The notes beneath the pieces are model-generated. The model was given only the letters and a program-made list of their open reading frames with translations. It made no database searches and had not been told where the DNA came from. A program made the position numbers and the translations under genes. Source: Spirosoma sp. KCTC 42546 (GTDB lineage Bacteria; Bacteroidota; Bacteroidia; Cytophagales; Spirosomataceae). Taken from it: 64,000 nucleotides of DNA. Numbering within the stretch: the first letter of the stretch is position 1; each line of letters starts with the position of its first letter. This document shows positions 16,316 through 25,222 of this stretch, in pieces. The DNA lies in NCBI RefSeq assembly GCF_006965485.1, contig NZ_CP041360.1, positions 2,170,001 through 2,234,000 on the forward strand, read 5' to 3'.

Positions 16316-17761
16316 ATGCAGAAGTTAAGCCTATCCCAATCTCTTCAGCAAAAGTTATCTCCGCAGCAGATTCAGTTTATTAAACTGCTACAGATTCCTA
16401 CGGCTGAATTAGACACACGAATTGAAGAAGAACTGGAAATTAATCCGGCTCTTGAAGAAGGCATGGATGAAGAGTATGAGCAAAAAGATGATGACTCATA
16501 CGACGAAGCAGATGACTATAAAGAACGGGACGATGATCTGGATATAGACAGTTATATCAAGGACGAAGATTATGCCGGGTATAAAATGCAGGGCGATGGT
16601 AATTATGCCGAAGAAGACCGCGATATGCCATTGGCCACTAGTTCGAGCCTGACCGATTCGCTTCTTCAACAGTTTGGCTACCTGAACCTGACCGAGCAGC
16701 AGCGTATTGTGGGTCTTCAGCTCATTGGCAGCATTGAAGCGGATGGCTACATCCGGCGTTCGTTGCAGGCCATTGTCAATGATCTCGCCTTTGCCCAGAA
16801 CGTGTTTACCGATACCGAAGAGATTGAAAGCATCCTGCACAAAATCCAGTCGTTCGATCCGCCGGGTATTGGGGCGCGTACCCTTCAGGAATGCCTGATT
16901 TTGCAACTGCAACGCAAAGACGCGTCTGACCCCTATAACATTCTGGCGATTCGGATCATCGACGAATTCTTCGATGAATTTTCCAAGAAACACTACGACA
17001 AGATTCAGCGACGACTGAATATCAGCGACGATTCCCTCAAGAAAGTCATTGATATTATTATTAAACTGAATCCTAAACCGGGCTCTGTTGAGGGTGAATC
17101 CGGCACCGCCCAATACCTGGTTCCTGATTTTATTCTGACTAACAACGGCGGTAAGCTTGAGTTAACCCTGAACTCGAAAAATGCGCCTGAACTACGCATC
17201 AGCCGTTCCTTTGCCGACATGCTCGATACCTACGACAAGAGCAAAAAGCAGAACAAGAACCTGAAAGAAACGGTCACGTTTGTAAAACAGAAACTGGATG
17301 CGGCCAAGTGGTTCATTGATGCCATCAAGCAACGCCAGCAAACGCTGCTCCGAACCATGAACGCCATCGTACGCTTTCAGTATGATTTCTTTCTGAACGG
17401 TGACGAGTCCCGACTCAGGCCGATGATTCTGAAAGACATTGCTACCCTGATCGATATGGATGTGTCAACGGTATCGAGGGTGGCTAATAGTAAAGCGGTG
17501 CAGACCGAATTCGGGATTTACCCGCTTAAATATTTCTTCTCGGAGGGTATTTCGACCGATACGGGTGAGGATGTCAGCAGCCGCGAAGTGAAAAACATTC
17601 TGAAAGATCTGATCGACGCCGAACCCAAGCTTCACCCGCTATCGGACGATAAGCTCGAGAAGATCCTGAATGATCGGGGCTACAACATCGCCCGCCGAAC
17701 CGTAGCCAAATACCGCGAGCAGCTTAATATTCCGGTAGCCCGGCTGCGGAAACAGTTATAA
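16316..17761 (+). CDS. rpoN: RNA polymerase sigma-54 factor
   Basis: This 481-residue protein has all sigma-54 regions. The N-terminal glutamine-rich activator-interacting region (LSLSQSLQQKLSPQQIQ) is followed by an acidic linker (about 50-105, rich in D/E/Y), the core-binding domain (about 110-300), the helix-turn-helix domain (DMDVSTVSRVANSK), and the C-terminal RpoN box ARRTVAKYREQL near residues 459-470. It directs RNA polymerase to -24/-12 promoters with enhancer-binding activators, none of which is encoded here. The start is the first ATG, with the conserved N-terminus right after it. An AT-rich palindromic repeat begins at its stop codon. Confidence 0.97.
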   Translation: MQKLSLSQSLQQKLSPQQIQFIKLLQIPTAELDTRIEEELEINPALEEGMDEEYEQKDDDSYDEADDYKERDDDLDIDSYIKDEDYAGYKMQGDGNYAEEDRDMPLATSSSLTDSLLQQFGYLNLTEQQRIVGLQLIGSIEADGYIRRSLQAIVNDLAFAQNVFTDTEEIESILHKIQSFDPPGIGARTLQECLILQLQRKDASDPYNILAIRIIDEFFDEFSKKHYDKIQRRLNISDDSLKKVIDIIIKLNPKPGSVEGESGTAQYLVPDFILTNNGGKLELTLNSKNAPELRISRSFADMLDTYDKSKKQNKNLKETVTFVKQKLDAAKWFIDAIKQRQQTLLRTMNAIVRFQYDFFLNGDESRLRPMILKDIATLIDMDVSTVSRVANSKAVQTEFGIYPLKYFFSEGISTDTGEDVSSREVKNILKDLIDAEPKLHPLSDDKLEKILNDRGYNIARRTVAKYREQLNIPVARLRKQL

Positions 17762-17878
17762 TAATGAATAATGTAAAATGAATAGTGTAAAATGGATAAT
17801 GGATAATGTAAAATGCTAAAAACATAGAGCGTATTTTTACAGCGTTATTCATTCTACATTGTTCATTATCCATTATTC
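17762..17878. repeat. AT-rich palindromic repeat of the AATGGATAATG family, copy 2
   Basis: Units such as AATGAATAATG and AATGGATAATG on the left pair with CATTATCCATTATTC-like units on the right, across a loop of about 40 bases. It begins directly after the rpoN stop codon and ends just before the next gene. It is similar in composition and layout to the copies at 13681 and 63755. Confidence 0.85.
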
Positions 17879-17886
17879 CTGTTCCA

Positions 17887-18525
17887 TTGACCACTAGTCT
17901 CGCCCGTTTCCTTTCGGTCGTTCTCCATCCGTTGCTCATGCCGACATTACTGTTCGGTGTGTTGCTGTTTCAGGTGCCCAGCGTGTTGGGTATGGATGCT
18001 TTTTCCAGCTCATTACGGCTTAGTTTACTCGTACTGATTTTTGTTGGTACGTTTGCCGTGCCTTCCCTGCTGATTTATTACCTCTTCCGTAGCGGGTATG
18101 TCCAGAGTCTGCAACTGCATACGTTGGCGGACCGCCGGTTGCCGTATTTTCTGACGGCCAGTGTCTATTTGTTTCTGGCCTACCTGTTCACCTTCCGGAT
18201 GCAGCTTGTATCGACGGTTGCGCCTGAGATTGGCATCCTGATAGGAGGTATTGCGGTTTCCATTTTGTTGGTTGGTCTCATCAGTCTATCCTGGCAAATT
18301 AGCGCCCACGGCGTTGGGATTGGGGGCGTGGTTGGGATCATTGCCAGCATCATGCTTAGGTTCAGCATATCCGATTTATTCTTTTCGCTGATTTTGCTGG
18401 TACTGCTGGCGGGTCTGGTAGCCAGCGCCCGGTTAAAACTCAATGCCCATACACCCGCTCAAATGGGGGCTGGATTCGTACTGGGTCTGGTCGTTAGTGT
18501 GCTGACTGTGTACTGGCTACTCTAA
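17887..18525 (+). CDS. Multi-pass membrane protein, possibly PAP2-related
   Basis: This 212-residue protein has about six hydrophobic helices. I use the TTG at 17887 because it keeps the SVVLHPLLMPT segment, which recurs in similar Bacteroidota membrane proteins; the first ATG (17938) would remove it. The late motifs SAHGVGIGG and LNAHTPAQMGAGF recall the His-containing motifs of the PAP2 phosphatase fold, but a complete PAP2 signature is not present, so enzymatic activity is uncertain. It follows rpoN and is separated from it only by a palindromic repeat. Confidence 0.75.
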   Translation: MTTSLARFLSVVLHPLLMPTLLFGVLLFQVPSVLGMDAFSSSLRLSLLVLIFVGTFAVPSLLIYYLFRSGYVQSLQLHTLADRRLPYFLTASVYLFLAYLFTFRMQLVSTVAPEIGILIGGIAVSILLVGLISLSWQISAHGVGIGGVVGIIASIMLRFSISDLFFSLILLVLLAGLVASARLKLNAHTPAQMGAGFVLGLVVSVLTVYWLL

Positions 18526-18529
18526 TTTT

Positions 18530-18622
18530 TTTTAAACACGCAGATAACGGAGATTTGCACAGAGGCCACCGAGATATAGGCTTCGTGTTCTCTGCGTAAA
18601 CCCCCGTTCCCTCTGTGTTTAA
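18530..18622. repeat. Imperfect palindrome of the AAACACAGAG/CTCTGTGTTT type
   Basis: TTTAAACACGCAGATAACGG at the left pairs imperfectly with CCGTTCCCTCTGTGTTTAA at the right. Internal pieces (GCACAGAGG and CTCTGCGT) extend the pairing. It fills the gap between the membrane protein and the enoyl-CoA hydratase gene. Comparable CACAGAG-type hairpins are familiar in Bacteroidota intergenic regions (general knowledge). Confidence 0.7.
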
Positions 18623-18633
18623 TTGTCAACCTT

Positions 18634-19431
18634 ATGTACGAAAATCTCCTTTACGACGTCACCGATTCGGTTTGCCGGATTACCCTCAACCGACCACAGG
18701 TCTACAATGCCCTTAGTCCGGGGTTGATTGGGGACATTACGGCAGCCATCGAAGCCGCCGGTACTGATGAGCAGGTTCGGGTCGTGGTGATTACAGGTGC
18801 GGGCGATAAAGCTTTTTCGTCCGGGGCCGATCTGAAAGAAGGCGTTACCCAGGCTGCGTCTTCGGGTGGGCAACTTACCCTCGGCGATTCATTACGAGAG
18901 ACATACCACCCCATGATTCGGGCCATCCGGAACCTGCCCAAGCCTGTTATTGGCCGTGTGAATGGCGTTGCCGCTGGCGCAGGTTGTTCATTGGCGCTAG
19001 CCTGCGATGTGATCATTTGTGCCGATGAGGCCTACTTCAGTCAGATATTTGTCAATATCGGTCTGATGCCCGATGCGGGCTCTACCTTTTTTCTACCCCG
19101 GCTTATTGGCCCACAACGGGCATTTGAGCTATGCAGCACCGGCCGACGCGTATATGGCCCGGAAGCGGCTCAACTAGGTTTGGTAAGTCGATCGGTACCG
19201 ATGGCGGATCTGGATGCGGCTGTGGATGCCGTAGTGGGGTATTATGCCGGAGCGGCTACTCGGGCAATTGGTGCCATGAAAAAAGTACTCAACCAATCCC
19301 TGTATTCTGATCTCGATCATCAACTCGATCAGGAGGCTGATAATCAGGATCTATTGGGCCGATCGGCGGATGCGATGGAAGGTATTGGTGCTTTTCTTAT
19401 GAAGCGAAAAGCAAATTTTTTAGGGAAATAG
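18634..19431 (+). CDS. Enoyl-CoA hydratase/isomerase family protein (PaaG-like)
   Basis: This 265-residue crotonase-fold enzyme has the oxyanion-hole segments SSGADLKEG (about 62-70) and GVAAGAGCSLALACD (about 111-125). Position 147 is Asp in the motif GLMPDAGST. Crotonases with this motif include PaaG, the ring-1,2-epoxyphenylacetyl-CoA isomerase, and related delta isomerases; hydratases usually have Glu at two positions. A role in phenylacetate or fatty-acid breakdown is possible, but no other pathway genes are nearby, so no symbol is assigned. The gene ends just before the tRNA-Arg promoter. Confidence 0.9.
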   Translation: MYENLLYDVTDSVCRITLNRPQVYNALSPGLIGDITAAIEAAGTDEQVRVVVITGAGDKAFSSGADLKEGVTQAASSGGQLTLGDSLRETYHPMIRAIRNLPKPVIGRVNGVAAGAGCSLALACDVIICADEAYFSQIFVNIGLMPDAGSTFFLPRLIGPQRAFELCSTGRRVYGPEAAQLGLVSRSVPMADLDAAVDAVVGYYAGAATRAIGAMKKVLNQSLYSDLDHQLDQEADNQDLLGRSADAMEGIGAFLMKRKANFLGK

Positions 19432-19432
19432 G

Positions 19433-19463
19433 TTGACAGGGCCGTTTTTTCTACCTACTTTTG
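19433..19463 (+). promoter_or_regulatory. Promoter of tRNA-Arg
   Basis: TTG at 19433-19435 is followed after 20 bases by TACTTTTG at 19456-19463, a good match to the Bacteroidota TTG/TAnnTTTG promoter. It lies 33 bases before the tRNA, and the TTG overlaps the stop region of the preceding gene. Confidence 0.75.
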
Positions 19464-19496
19464 CACTCCCAATCAACGGGAACGCCATCTGGCAAT

Positions 19497-19570
19497 GCAT
19501 TCGTAGCTCAATTGGATAGAGCACCTGACTACGGATCAGGAGGTTTGGGGTTCGAATCCCTACGAGTGCA
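19497..19570 (+). tRNA. tRNA-Arg (anticodon ACG)
   Basis: The gene is 74 nt. The acceptor arms GCATTCG and CGAGTGC pair over seven positions with one G-T pair. The D arm contains AGCTCAATTGGATAGAGC, the anticodon arm CCTGACTACGGATCAGG gives anticodon ACG, and the T arm carries GGTTCGAATCC. No 3' CCA is encoded. It is preceded by a clear promoter and followed by an intrinsic terminator. Confidence 0.97.
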
Positions 19571-19594
19571 CGAAGAAATACTCTTACTAGTCTT

Positions 19595-19630
19595 AAAAGC
19601 CTGCTCCAGATAGCAGGCTTTTGCTTTTTC
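19595..19630 (+). terminator. Intrinsic terminator after tRNA-Arg
   Basis: AAAAGCCTGCT (19595-19605) pairs with AGCAGGCTTTT (19612-19622) across a six-base loop. A T-rich tail follows on the plus strand. Confidence 0.85.
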
Positions 19631-20252
19631 CCCCTATCTCTCCTGCAATTTTGTCCCTGATAGCGAAAGCACCCTGATTAACTCGAAACGACCTCATGAT
19701 GAGTCCGTTTTGAGTTTCTACCCCCCATCTCTGATCTTTTTTGCTCTTTTGACCCCGCCCTTTAGCATTTTGGAACTTTCCAAAATTTTCCAGCACGAAT
19801 ATATGAAAGCAGGTTTGTGGAAAGTTTGAGTCAGAAATAGTCCAGGTCGAAATCAATTTCTGATCTTATACGGCCTCCCTTTAGTTTCCACAAAATATAG
19901 TAGTCCACTGTATCACTTAAGTGGGTAGCTCGCTCCTGGTCTATGTTGCTGCTCTCACTTGCCTTACTCTTAGTATAGTCGGTGTTCAATGGTGAGTTGT
20001 CTAAGGAGATCACCGTGGCCTTACTGTACGTCGTCAACCAAAAGACGAAGTGATCGTTTGGAAACTTGGGTCGACTGGGCAGGTTTTTAAGAAGGTGATG
20101 TGTGTAAACTATTGATGAGTAGTACAGTATAAAAATTAAAAGCGCCATTACACCCTAGTAATGGCGCTTTTTGTGTCTTTATAAAACTCAATTGAATCTA
20201 AAAACGTACATATGACATTTTCTATTTTTCCACTCCATTCAATAATCCCTTG
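19631..20252. other. Interval without a confident gene; bidirectional hairpin near its right end
   Basis: Two minus-strand frames (19593-19856 and 19831-20148) overlap and have no recognisable domain. The second starts inside a hairpin and encodes a hydrophobic N-terminus followed by a polar tail; it could be a small membrane protein but I do not call it. AAAAGCGCCATTAC (20138-20151) and GTAATGGCGCTTTT (20158-20171) form a strong stem with T-runs on both strands, a likely bidirectional terminator. No second copy of the tRNA 3' end was seen, so an integrated element is not supported. Confidence 0.55.
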
Positions 20253-20627
20253 ATGAGACGGGTATATGCTGCTCAGGTTCAGCACAGGTTTGATCCGAAT
20301 AAAGTGCTTTATTTATCAGGAGACATTAACTACAGCACAGTTTACCTGATTGATGGTAAACATATTTTAACCAGTCGAACACTAAAATGGTATACTAGTC
20401 AGTGGCCTCACTTTATGCGCATCCATAAAAACAGTCTGGTAAATCCTGAGCATATCTATAGCTGTATTCTGGCTTCGTCAATCGAAGGCTATCTAATTAT
20501 GAAAAATGGGGCACGACTGACGATTGGCCGTCGGCGAATTAATGAAGTAGCTATTCAATTAGGCATTGACCGCTCTAAGAATTCAGGCAAAGGTAGCTAT
20601 TACGTGAATCCTTCAGAGCATGAATAA
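20253..20627 (+). CDS. Stand-alone LytTR DNA-binding protein
   Basis: This 124-residue protein consists almost only of a LytTR domain: YLSGDINYSTVYL, then SQWPHFMRIHKNSLVNPEHI, then TIGRRRI. It has no receiver domain. A TTG directly precedes the ATG at 20253 in frame; the ATG is the likelier start. Such regulators may be controlled by partner proteins or by their own amount rather than by phosphorylation. The nearest signalling genes are the LytS-type kinases on the opposite strand from 21251. Confidence 0.88.
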   Translation: MRRVYAAQVQHRFDPNKVLYLSGDINYSTVYLIDGKHILTSRTLKWYTSQWPHFMRIHKNSLVNPEHIYSCILASSIEGYLIMKNGARLTIGRRRINEVAIQLGIDRSKNSGKGSYYVNPSEHE

Positions 20628-21250
20628 CTCAAGCCAGCTCAATATCACCAAAATAGCCTGGCCATTTTGACCAGGCATCAACGTTGCCAGATCTGAAAGT
20701 GCTGGCGTTCGGCCACCATCACCAGGTACACCTTATCGAGCACGTCGTGCTTTTCAGCCACGCGCAGCAGCGATTCATTCTTTTTGCGGGGATAACCTCA
20801 CGTTCTCACTCGGCATAGCCAAGAGAGAACGTGAGACTTTGCAAGTACTTGGAGAAAGTTCCCTTTCAGAGTTTTATAGGCTTATGATCTGTTTGTTTGC
20901 TATAATTCTAACACCTCCTTGGGCTTAAAAACTAGCACTTAACAGCCCTGTCCTGTCCCTTCAGGAAATTTAGATCGGGCGGCTGATACCGGTAAAAAAG
21001 CTGCCCAACGCTCCTATAGTGTAGGCAAGGTTGATAGGCACGACCCGCTAATTGCTGAAGCAAAGTCGACTCTGTTCTATAGTCTCATGCGTCAGAATCA
21101 GCCCCGATCCGGACGAAAGAACGGCACTGCGAGTGAGCCGACCCGCTCGTTGAGGGTATAAAGATGGCTTTACGTCGGCTGCTCATTTACGGAGGTTACG
21201 CACCGCCAAATCGTCCTCTTCACGTAGGAGTACGTTTAGGATCGTTCTAA
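20628..21250. other. Gene-poor interval with hairpins and a gene remnant
   Basis: GCCTGG/CCAGGC (20656-20676) forms a small hairpin just after the LytTR gene. CTCACGTTCTC (20797-20807) pairs with GAGAACGTGAG (20825-20835). A 39-codon coding remnant on the minus strand is listed separately. From 20840 to 21250 I see no gene or clear repeat. Confidence 0.6.
20678..20798 (-). pseudogene. C-terminal remnant of an unidentified gene
   Basis: The minus-strand frame from 20798 reads GYPRKKNESLLRV, then HDVLDKVYLVMV, and ends FQIWQR-stop at 20678. It has well-formed protein character (alternating charged and hydrophobic residues) and codon use like the local genes, but there is no start codon or upstream continuation. 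It looks like the end of a decayed gene. I do not recognise the family. Confidence 0.4.
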
Positions 21251-22420
21251 CTATAAGAGAGGGAGAGTAACTGTAAAATAACCGTCGGATTCGTCGATAT
21301 GGATTTCCAATGGAGTCGCGTATTGTTGAGCCATCAGTCGGTAGCGGGCCTGAATGTTACTCAACCCAATCTGATTACTTAATACCCGACGGATTGGCTT
21401 GCGCTGTAGGTTGTTACGGATCATCAGATGACCGCTGGGCGTCGATTTAATTTCAATGATCAGGGGTCTGCTAACGTGAATAACATTGTGCTTCACCGCG
21501 TTTTCCACCAGCATTTGCAGCGAGAGGGGAGGCAGCAGCCGGTTTTTGTCGTTCTCGTTAATGGCTACGTCTACCTGAATGCCTGGCCCGTAGCGGGTCT
21601 TGAGCAAATGAAAATACGAATGGATAAAGGTCAGTTCAGTGTCCAGAAGCGTCAATTCACCACCTGAAGCCGAAGCGTCGGACCGCGAAGCGTCGGACCG
21701 GGAGCTATCAGGGCTGGCGTCGGCTTCCCGGTTGGTCTGGAGTAAGTAGCGATAAACATTGGCCATTTCGTTGACAAACTCTTCTGCCCGTTCTGGCTCA
21801 TCGGCAATTAGAGAGGAAAGCGAGTTTAGGGTATTGAACAGAAAGTGCGGGTTGACCTGGTTCTTGAGGCTCTCGTACTGACTTTGCAGATTCACTTTTT
21901 TTAACTGCTCTTTTTCGAGGATGTTCTCGCGCCATTTGGTCAGCGAATAAATACTCTCGTAAGCCCCCAGCGAAATCAGATTCACGATTATATTAAACAA
22001 GAGAATGCGGCTAACCACCCCTGGTTGGTACACATAATCAAACAGGTGGAACTGCGTGTATAGCCATAAGCCCCCCAGGATGACAAGCAGGGAGATGCTC
22101 ATGAACGCCAGCAGTAACAGAATGAGTCGAGAGGCTGTTTGCCCCAGACTAGGATACCGGTTGGTGACCCGTCGGGTAACCTGATCGAGCAGCCATTGGC
22201 ACCCCACACCCAGCGCCAGATTCAGTCCGGTGGCACCCACAAACGTAGACCAGTTACTGAAGTAACGCGGTCCCAGCAACAGGTAGGTTACCAGAGGAAT
22301 GAACCATGGGAACAGCAATACGATCTGCCACCCAAGTTGTTTCGACGGCCAGTACCAGGGCCTGGCTATGCCAGGTTGCGTTGGGTTATCGGGTAAGATG
22401 GGCCTATTAATCGACATCAT
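21251..22420 (-). CDS. LytS/YehU-type sensor histidine kinase
   Basis: The ATG at 22420 is preferred (389 residues); a GTG at 22429 and an ATG at 22417 are alternatives. Four hydrophobic segments fill about residues 30-160. The His_kinase domain follows with the phosphoacceptor motif NPHFLFNTLNSLSSLI, and a compact ATPase domain contains PPLSLQMLVENAVKHN. The kinase domain carries a 25-residue insertion rich in Ser, Asp and Ala, with a tandem SRSDA repeat (21665-21720). Kinases of this type phosphorylate LytTR regulators, but no receiver-containing regulator lies next to it. Confidence 0.93.
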   Translation of the reverse strand: MMSINRPILPDNPTQPGIARPWYWPSKQLGWQIVLLFPWFIPLVTYLLLGPRYFSNWSTFVGATGLNLALGVGCQWLLDQVTRRVTNRYPSLGQTASRLILLLLAFMSISLLVILGGLWLYTQFHLFDYVYQPGVVSRILLFNIIVNLISLGAYESIYSLTKWRENILEKEQLKKVNLQSQYESLKNQVNPHFLFNTLNSLSSLIADEPERAEEFVNEMANVYRYLLQTNREADASPDSSRSDASRSDASASGGELTLLDTELTFIHSYFHLLKTRYGPGIQVDVAINENDKNRLLPPLSLQMLVENAVKHNVIHVSRPLIIEIKSTPSGHLMIRNNLQRKPIRRVLSNQIGLSNIQARYRLMAQQYATPLEIHIDESDGYFTVTLPLL

Positions 22421-22584
22421 GCAAATCACACAACTTCATACCTAAAATAAGAAAATTGGCGGCAACTTAGTGGGTACACTCCTTATTTCCCGGTCAATGC
22501 TGTTTCAACTGTAAGTTGGATTGTCTGGGATGCCAGAATTCGTGCTGGAATTGGCGTGAGGCCTATCAGGCATTCAGGCACGAC

Positions 22585-23667
22585 TTAGACTTCGGCGAGC
22601 AGCGGTAGCGAAACGATAAACTGTGTGGCTGTTTCTTCGGCAACGGGTTTGGGTAAACCCAACAGTCGGTAATTGTCCATCAGTGTCGATAATCCCGTTG
22701 AACTGGTCTCTACGCGGATCGTCTTTCGCTGAAGATTATTCCTGATGAGTAACCGATCTCCCTGGGCTTCTACCTGAATAACCAGCGGTCGTGCGGGCGT
22801 CATAGCATTATACTTGATGGCGTTGTCGATAAGCGTCTGGAGTGTTAACGGGGGGAGTTGACCCCGCCGACAGTCGGGCGAGATGCAAGGTTCCAGGCGC
22901 AGCGAGCTCCCGTAGCGAACACGCAGCAGGTCGGTGTAAATGGCCAGAAAATCCAGCTCCGATTCCAGGGGTACTAAGCTATGGGTATTCGCCTGGAGCA
23001 TGTACCGATACACCCTGGACAACTGATCGACAAAACGTTCGGCATGGGCAGGGTCTTCGCCAATGAGCGACGAGACGGAGTTTAGGGAGTTAAATAAAAA
23101 ATGAGGATTGACCCGATCTTTCAACGCATCGTATTGCTGCTGAAGGGCTTCACGTTTCAATTGCTCATTTTCGGTCTGCCGATCATGCCACTGCGAGTAC
23201 ACATAAAACATGCCCAGGGTCAGGCAAAAAATTGGGCTGGCCACGCTGCCGAATAGCCAGAGTGGCACCACGGCTTCCCAGGAAAACCGGACCCCTGTGC
23301 CGGGCACCAGGCTAAAGAGCCAGAGGTCGAGGACGGCGGTGGTTGCCATGATGAACCCCACTACTAAGAGCATACTCACAAACCGAACGCCTGCCTGCTG
23401 AATGAGGGGAAATTGCCGGATTACCCACCGCACGGCCAGTGTGAACAACGCTACGGTATACCCATACACAAACACGTTCACGATAGTGCCTACCGTGAAC
23501 GTGATGGGGTCCCGAAAGTACCGTTCGCCCATGATGAAGTAAGCGCCAATGGGAAGCAGTATTGGCATAGATGCCAGATGAAACCACCACTCAATACGGG
23601 AAAGCAATACCGGACGATACCGATCAACAAAACGAGTCAATCTATGAAGCGGACTGGACAAAGTCAT
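22585..23667 (-). CDS. LytS/YehU-type sensor histidine kinase
   Basis: This 360-residue kinase has four predicted membrane helices within residues 30-155. A short coiled coil (TENEQLKREALQQQY) leads into the phosphoacceptor motif NPHFLFNSLNSVSSLI with His189. The ATPase part has PPLTLQTLIDNAIKYN and ends in a short STGLSTLMDNYRLLG region. It is a paralogue of the kinases at 21251 and 25442, same strand, separated from the first by 164 bases. The missing adjacent regulator suggests that partners are encoded elsewhere. Confidence 0.93.
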   Translation of the reverse strand: MTLSSPLHRLTRFVDRYRPVLLSRIEWWFHLASMPILLPIGAYFIMGERYFRDPITFTVGTIVNVFVYGYTVALFTLAVRWVIRQFPLIQQAGVRFVSMLLVVGFIMATTAVLDLWLFSLVPGTGVRFSWEAVVPLWLFGSVASPIFCLTLGMFYVYSQWHDRQTENEQLKREALQQQYDALKDRVNPHFLFNSLNSVSSLIGEDPAHAERFVDQLSRVYRYMLQANTHSLVPLESELDFLAIYTDLLRVRYGSSLRLEPCISPDCRRGQLPPLTLQTLIDNAIKYNAMTPARPLVIQVEAQGDRLLIRNNLQRKTIRVETSSTGLSTLMDNYRLLGLPKPVAEETATQFIVSLPLLAEV

Positions 23668-23783
23668 ACCGGATAAAAACCGAAAATAAGCGCTAAATCC
23701 GAAAAAACCGCGTGTTTACTACATCGTTCAGAGCATAATTTTCCTGGTGATAGAGGAGCCGTGCATCGGTGTAAACCGCTTTT

Positions 23784-24356
23784 CTATTCCCGGACCACAA
23801 CCGTTAATCGGCCACTTACCGGCATGGTTTTATGTTCGCTGACAACGCAGGTTTCTGCATTGTAGCTATGCTTTGTCACTACCCGCCCGCTTAGCTGGAG
23901 GATTACCTTTACGGTGCCATTCGCTCGCTCAACCTTAACTACCTGAATAGCTCCTGATTCGGTTTTGGGGCGAGACACGTTGAATAAAAAGATGAGCCGT
24001 CTATATTATCTCCTTTGCCTGCACCATCCAGAACATTGATAGAGGTTCCTTCTGTGAGATCAATATCATCTGAAAACGGATGTGCACCTATAGAAAGGCT
24101 GTTCAGAAATAAGGATATACTGCCGCTCTTTCCTGTCGAATCGAGTCCCACAGCCGTAACCGTAAGATGCCCATTCATCAAACTCCCACTAGGAGTTACG
24201 TTATCGAATGAGTGACCGTTTATAACTAAACTACTCTCGCCAACAACCTTTATTGCCGAGGGGCGATGGATTACCGGGATTAATGGCATCCGTTGGCTTT
24301 TGGCAGGCTAGTACACTGCCTAACAGCAAAACGGGTAAAAATTTACTGAGTTTCAT
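23784..24356 (-). pseudogene. Lipoprotein gene interrupted by two frameshifts
   Basis: Three short minus-strand frames join into one protein of about 190 residues. The first starts at ATG 24356 with a lipoprotein signal (Cys18, SVLACQK). The second (about 24289-23939) is a beta-rich region with SSLVINGHSF and GKSGSISLFL. The third (about 23978-23784) ends LQLSGRVV, then LTVVVRE. Each junction lies near a homopolymer, GGGG at about 24260 and TTTTGGGG at about 23966, so either recent inactivation or base-calling errors could explain it. It lies between a kinase and another lipoprotein on the same strand. I do not recognise a named family. Confidence 0.65.
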
Positions 24357-24409
24357 GGTTAATGTGAGGTATGTTGAAACAGACCTGAGGTCGTTGTGGG
24401 CTATGTGGA

Positions 24410-25222
24410 TCAGTGCCGATTGGTATACCCTACGCACATGCTGTTGTAACGTACGGCTGACTCAGTACCTAAGAAGTCCATTGTGACCGACGGCTGGTAA
24501 ACAATATCACTGTCGAAGTCCCAGGCATTGCGAACCAGCAGTTGCTCGCCCGTGGGTTTATACACCGCCGTGACTTTGTAGCGTCCCATTGGCACATCCT
24601 TAATCGCATCGTTGTAACGCTTCTTTGCCTGTACTTTCAGCACCTTACCCGTTGAGCCGTCGATCAGTGGGCCGACTGGTGTTAACGTAAATTCGATGTT
24701 CTCGTTATCCCGAAGGTCATCCGCGTTCAGGTCGCGGGACATTTCCATGGTGCCCCCGTAGTAAAGATCCAGGCTCAGATCAGGAATGTGGCCCGTGAGT
24801 TTCCACTGAAAATTACGGACGGCTTTTTCGTTGCTCGTAAAGGGGCTGTCGTCTTCAGGATCAAGGTTGATCTTATAGACCCGGTCATTATATTGTTTCA
24901 GTAGGTAACCTTTGGCAATCCATTCGCCCGCGAAGTCGGTCATTTGAACCTTATAGGTGCCATCGGCGGCTGTTTTTACTTCCGGACCATCGCCTGTCAA
25001 TACAGTATGATCAACAAAGACCGTAGCCTTTGGCAGTGGCTTGCCCTGTGGATCGATCACCTTACCCACTAAATAGCCCGCCTGGCCTGGTGTGCCGGGA
25101 TCGGTCGGCATAGGTCCGTTGGGATCAACCGGTTTTTTGTCGCAGGCGGTCAGTGCAAATAGGCTACCCAGTAGAAGTAGGGCGGTACCGGTTAATGAGC
25201 GGAAGGCTTGTAGATTCTTCAT
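24410..25222 (-). CDS. Lipoprotein with carboxypeptidase-regulatory-like domain
   Basis: I start at the ATG at 25222 (270 residues) because the lipoprotein signal (LFALTAC, Cys27) follows directly; the longer frame to 25318 would put 32 residues before it. After a Pro/Gly-rich linker, residues about 45-110 form a carboxypeptidase-regulatory-like (transthyretin-like) fold: YLVGKVIDPQGKPLPKATV, then TAADGTYKV. The C-terminal half is unassigned. It is probably anchored in the envelope with a binding or structural role. The next gene downstream is the frameshifted lipoprotein. Confidence 0.85.
   Translation of the reverse strand: MKNLQAFRSLTGTALLLLGSLFALTACDKKPVDPNGPMPTDPGTPGQAGYLVGKVIDPQGKPLPKATVFVDHTVLTGDGPEVKTAADGTYKVQMTDFAGEWIAKGYLLKQYNDRVYKINLDPEDDSPFTSNEKAVRNFQWKLTGHIPDLSLDLYYGGTMEMSRDLNADDLRDNENIEFTLTPVGPLIDGSTGKVLKVQAKKRYNDAIKDVPMGRYKVTAVYKPTGEQLLVRNAWDFDSDIVYQPSVTMDFLGTESAVRYNSMCVGYTNRH

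Noticed and set aside
19593..20148. Two overlapping minus-strand frames after tRNA-Arg
   Set aside because: One overlaps the tRNA terminator, the other begins inside a bidirectional hairpin, and neither shows a domain.
19497..20250. Possible integrated element at tRNA-Arg
   Set aside because: No integrase gene and no second copy of the tRNA 3' end were seen.
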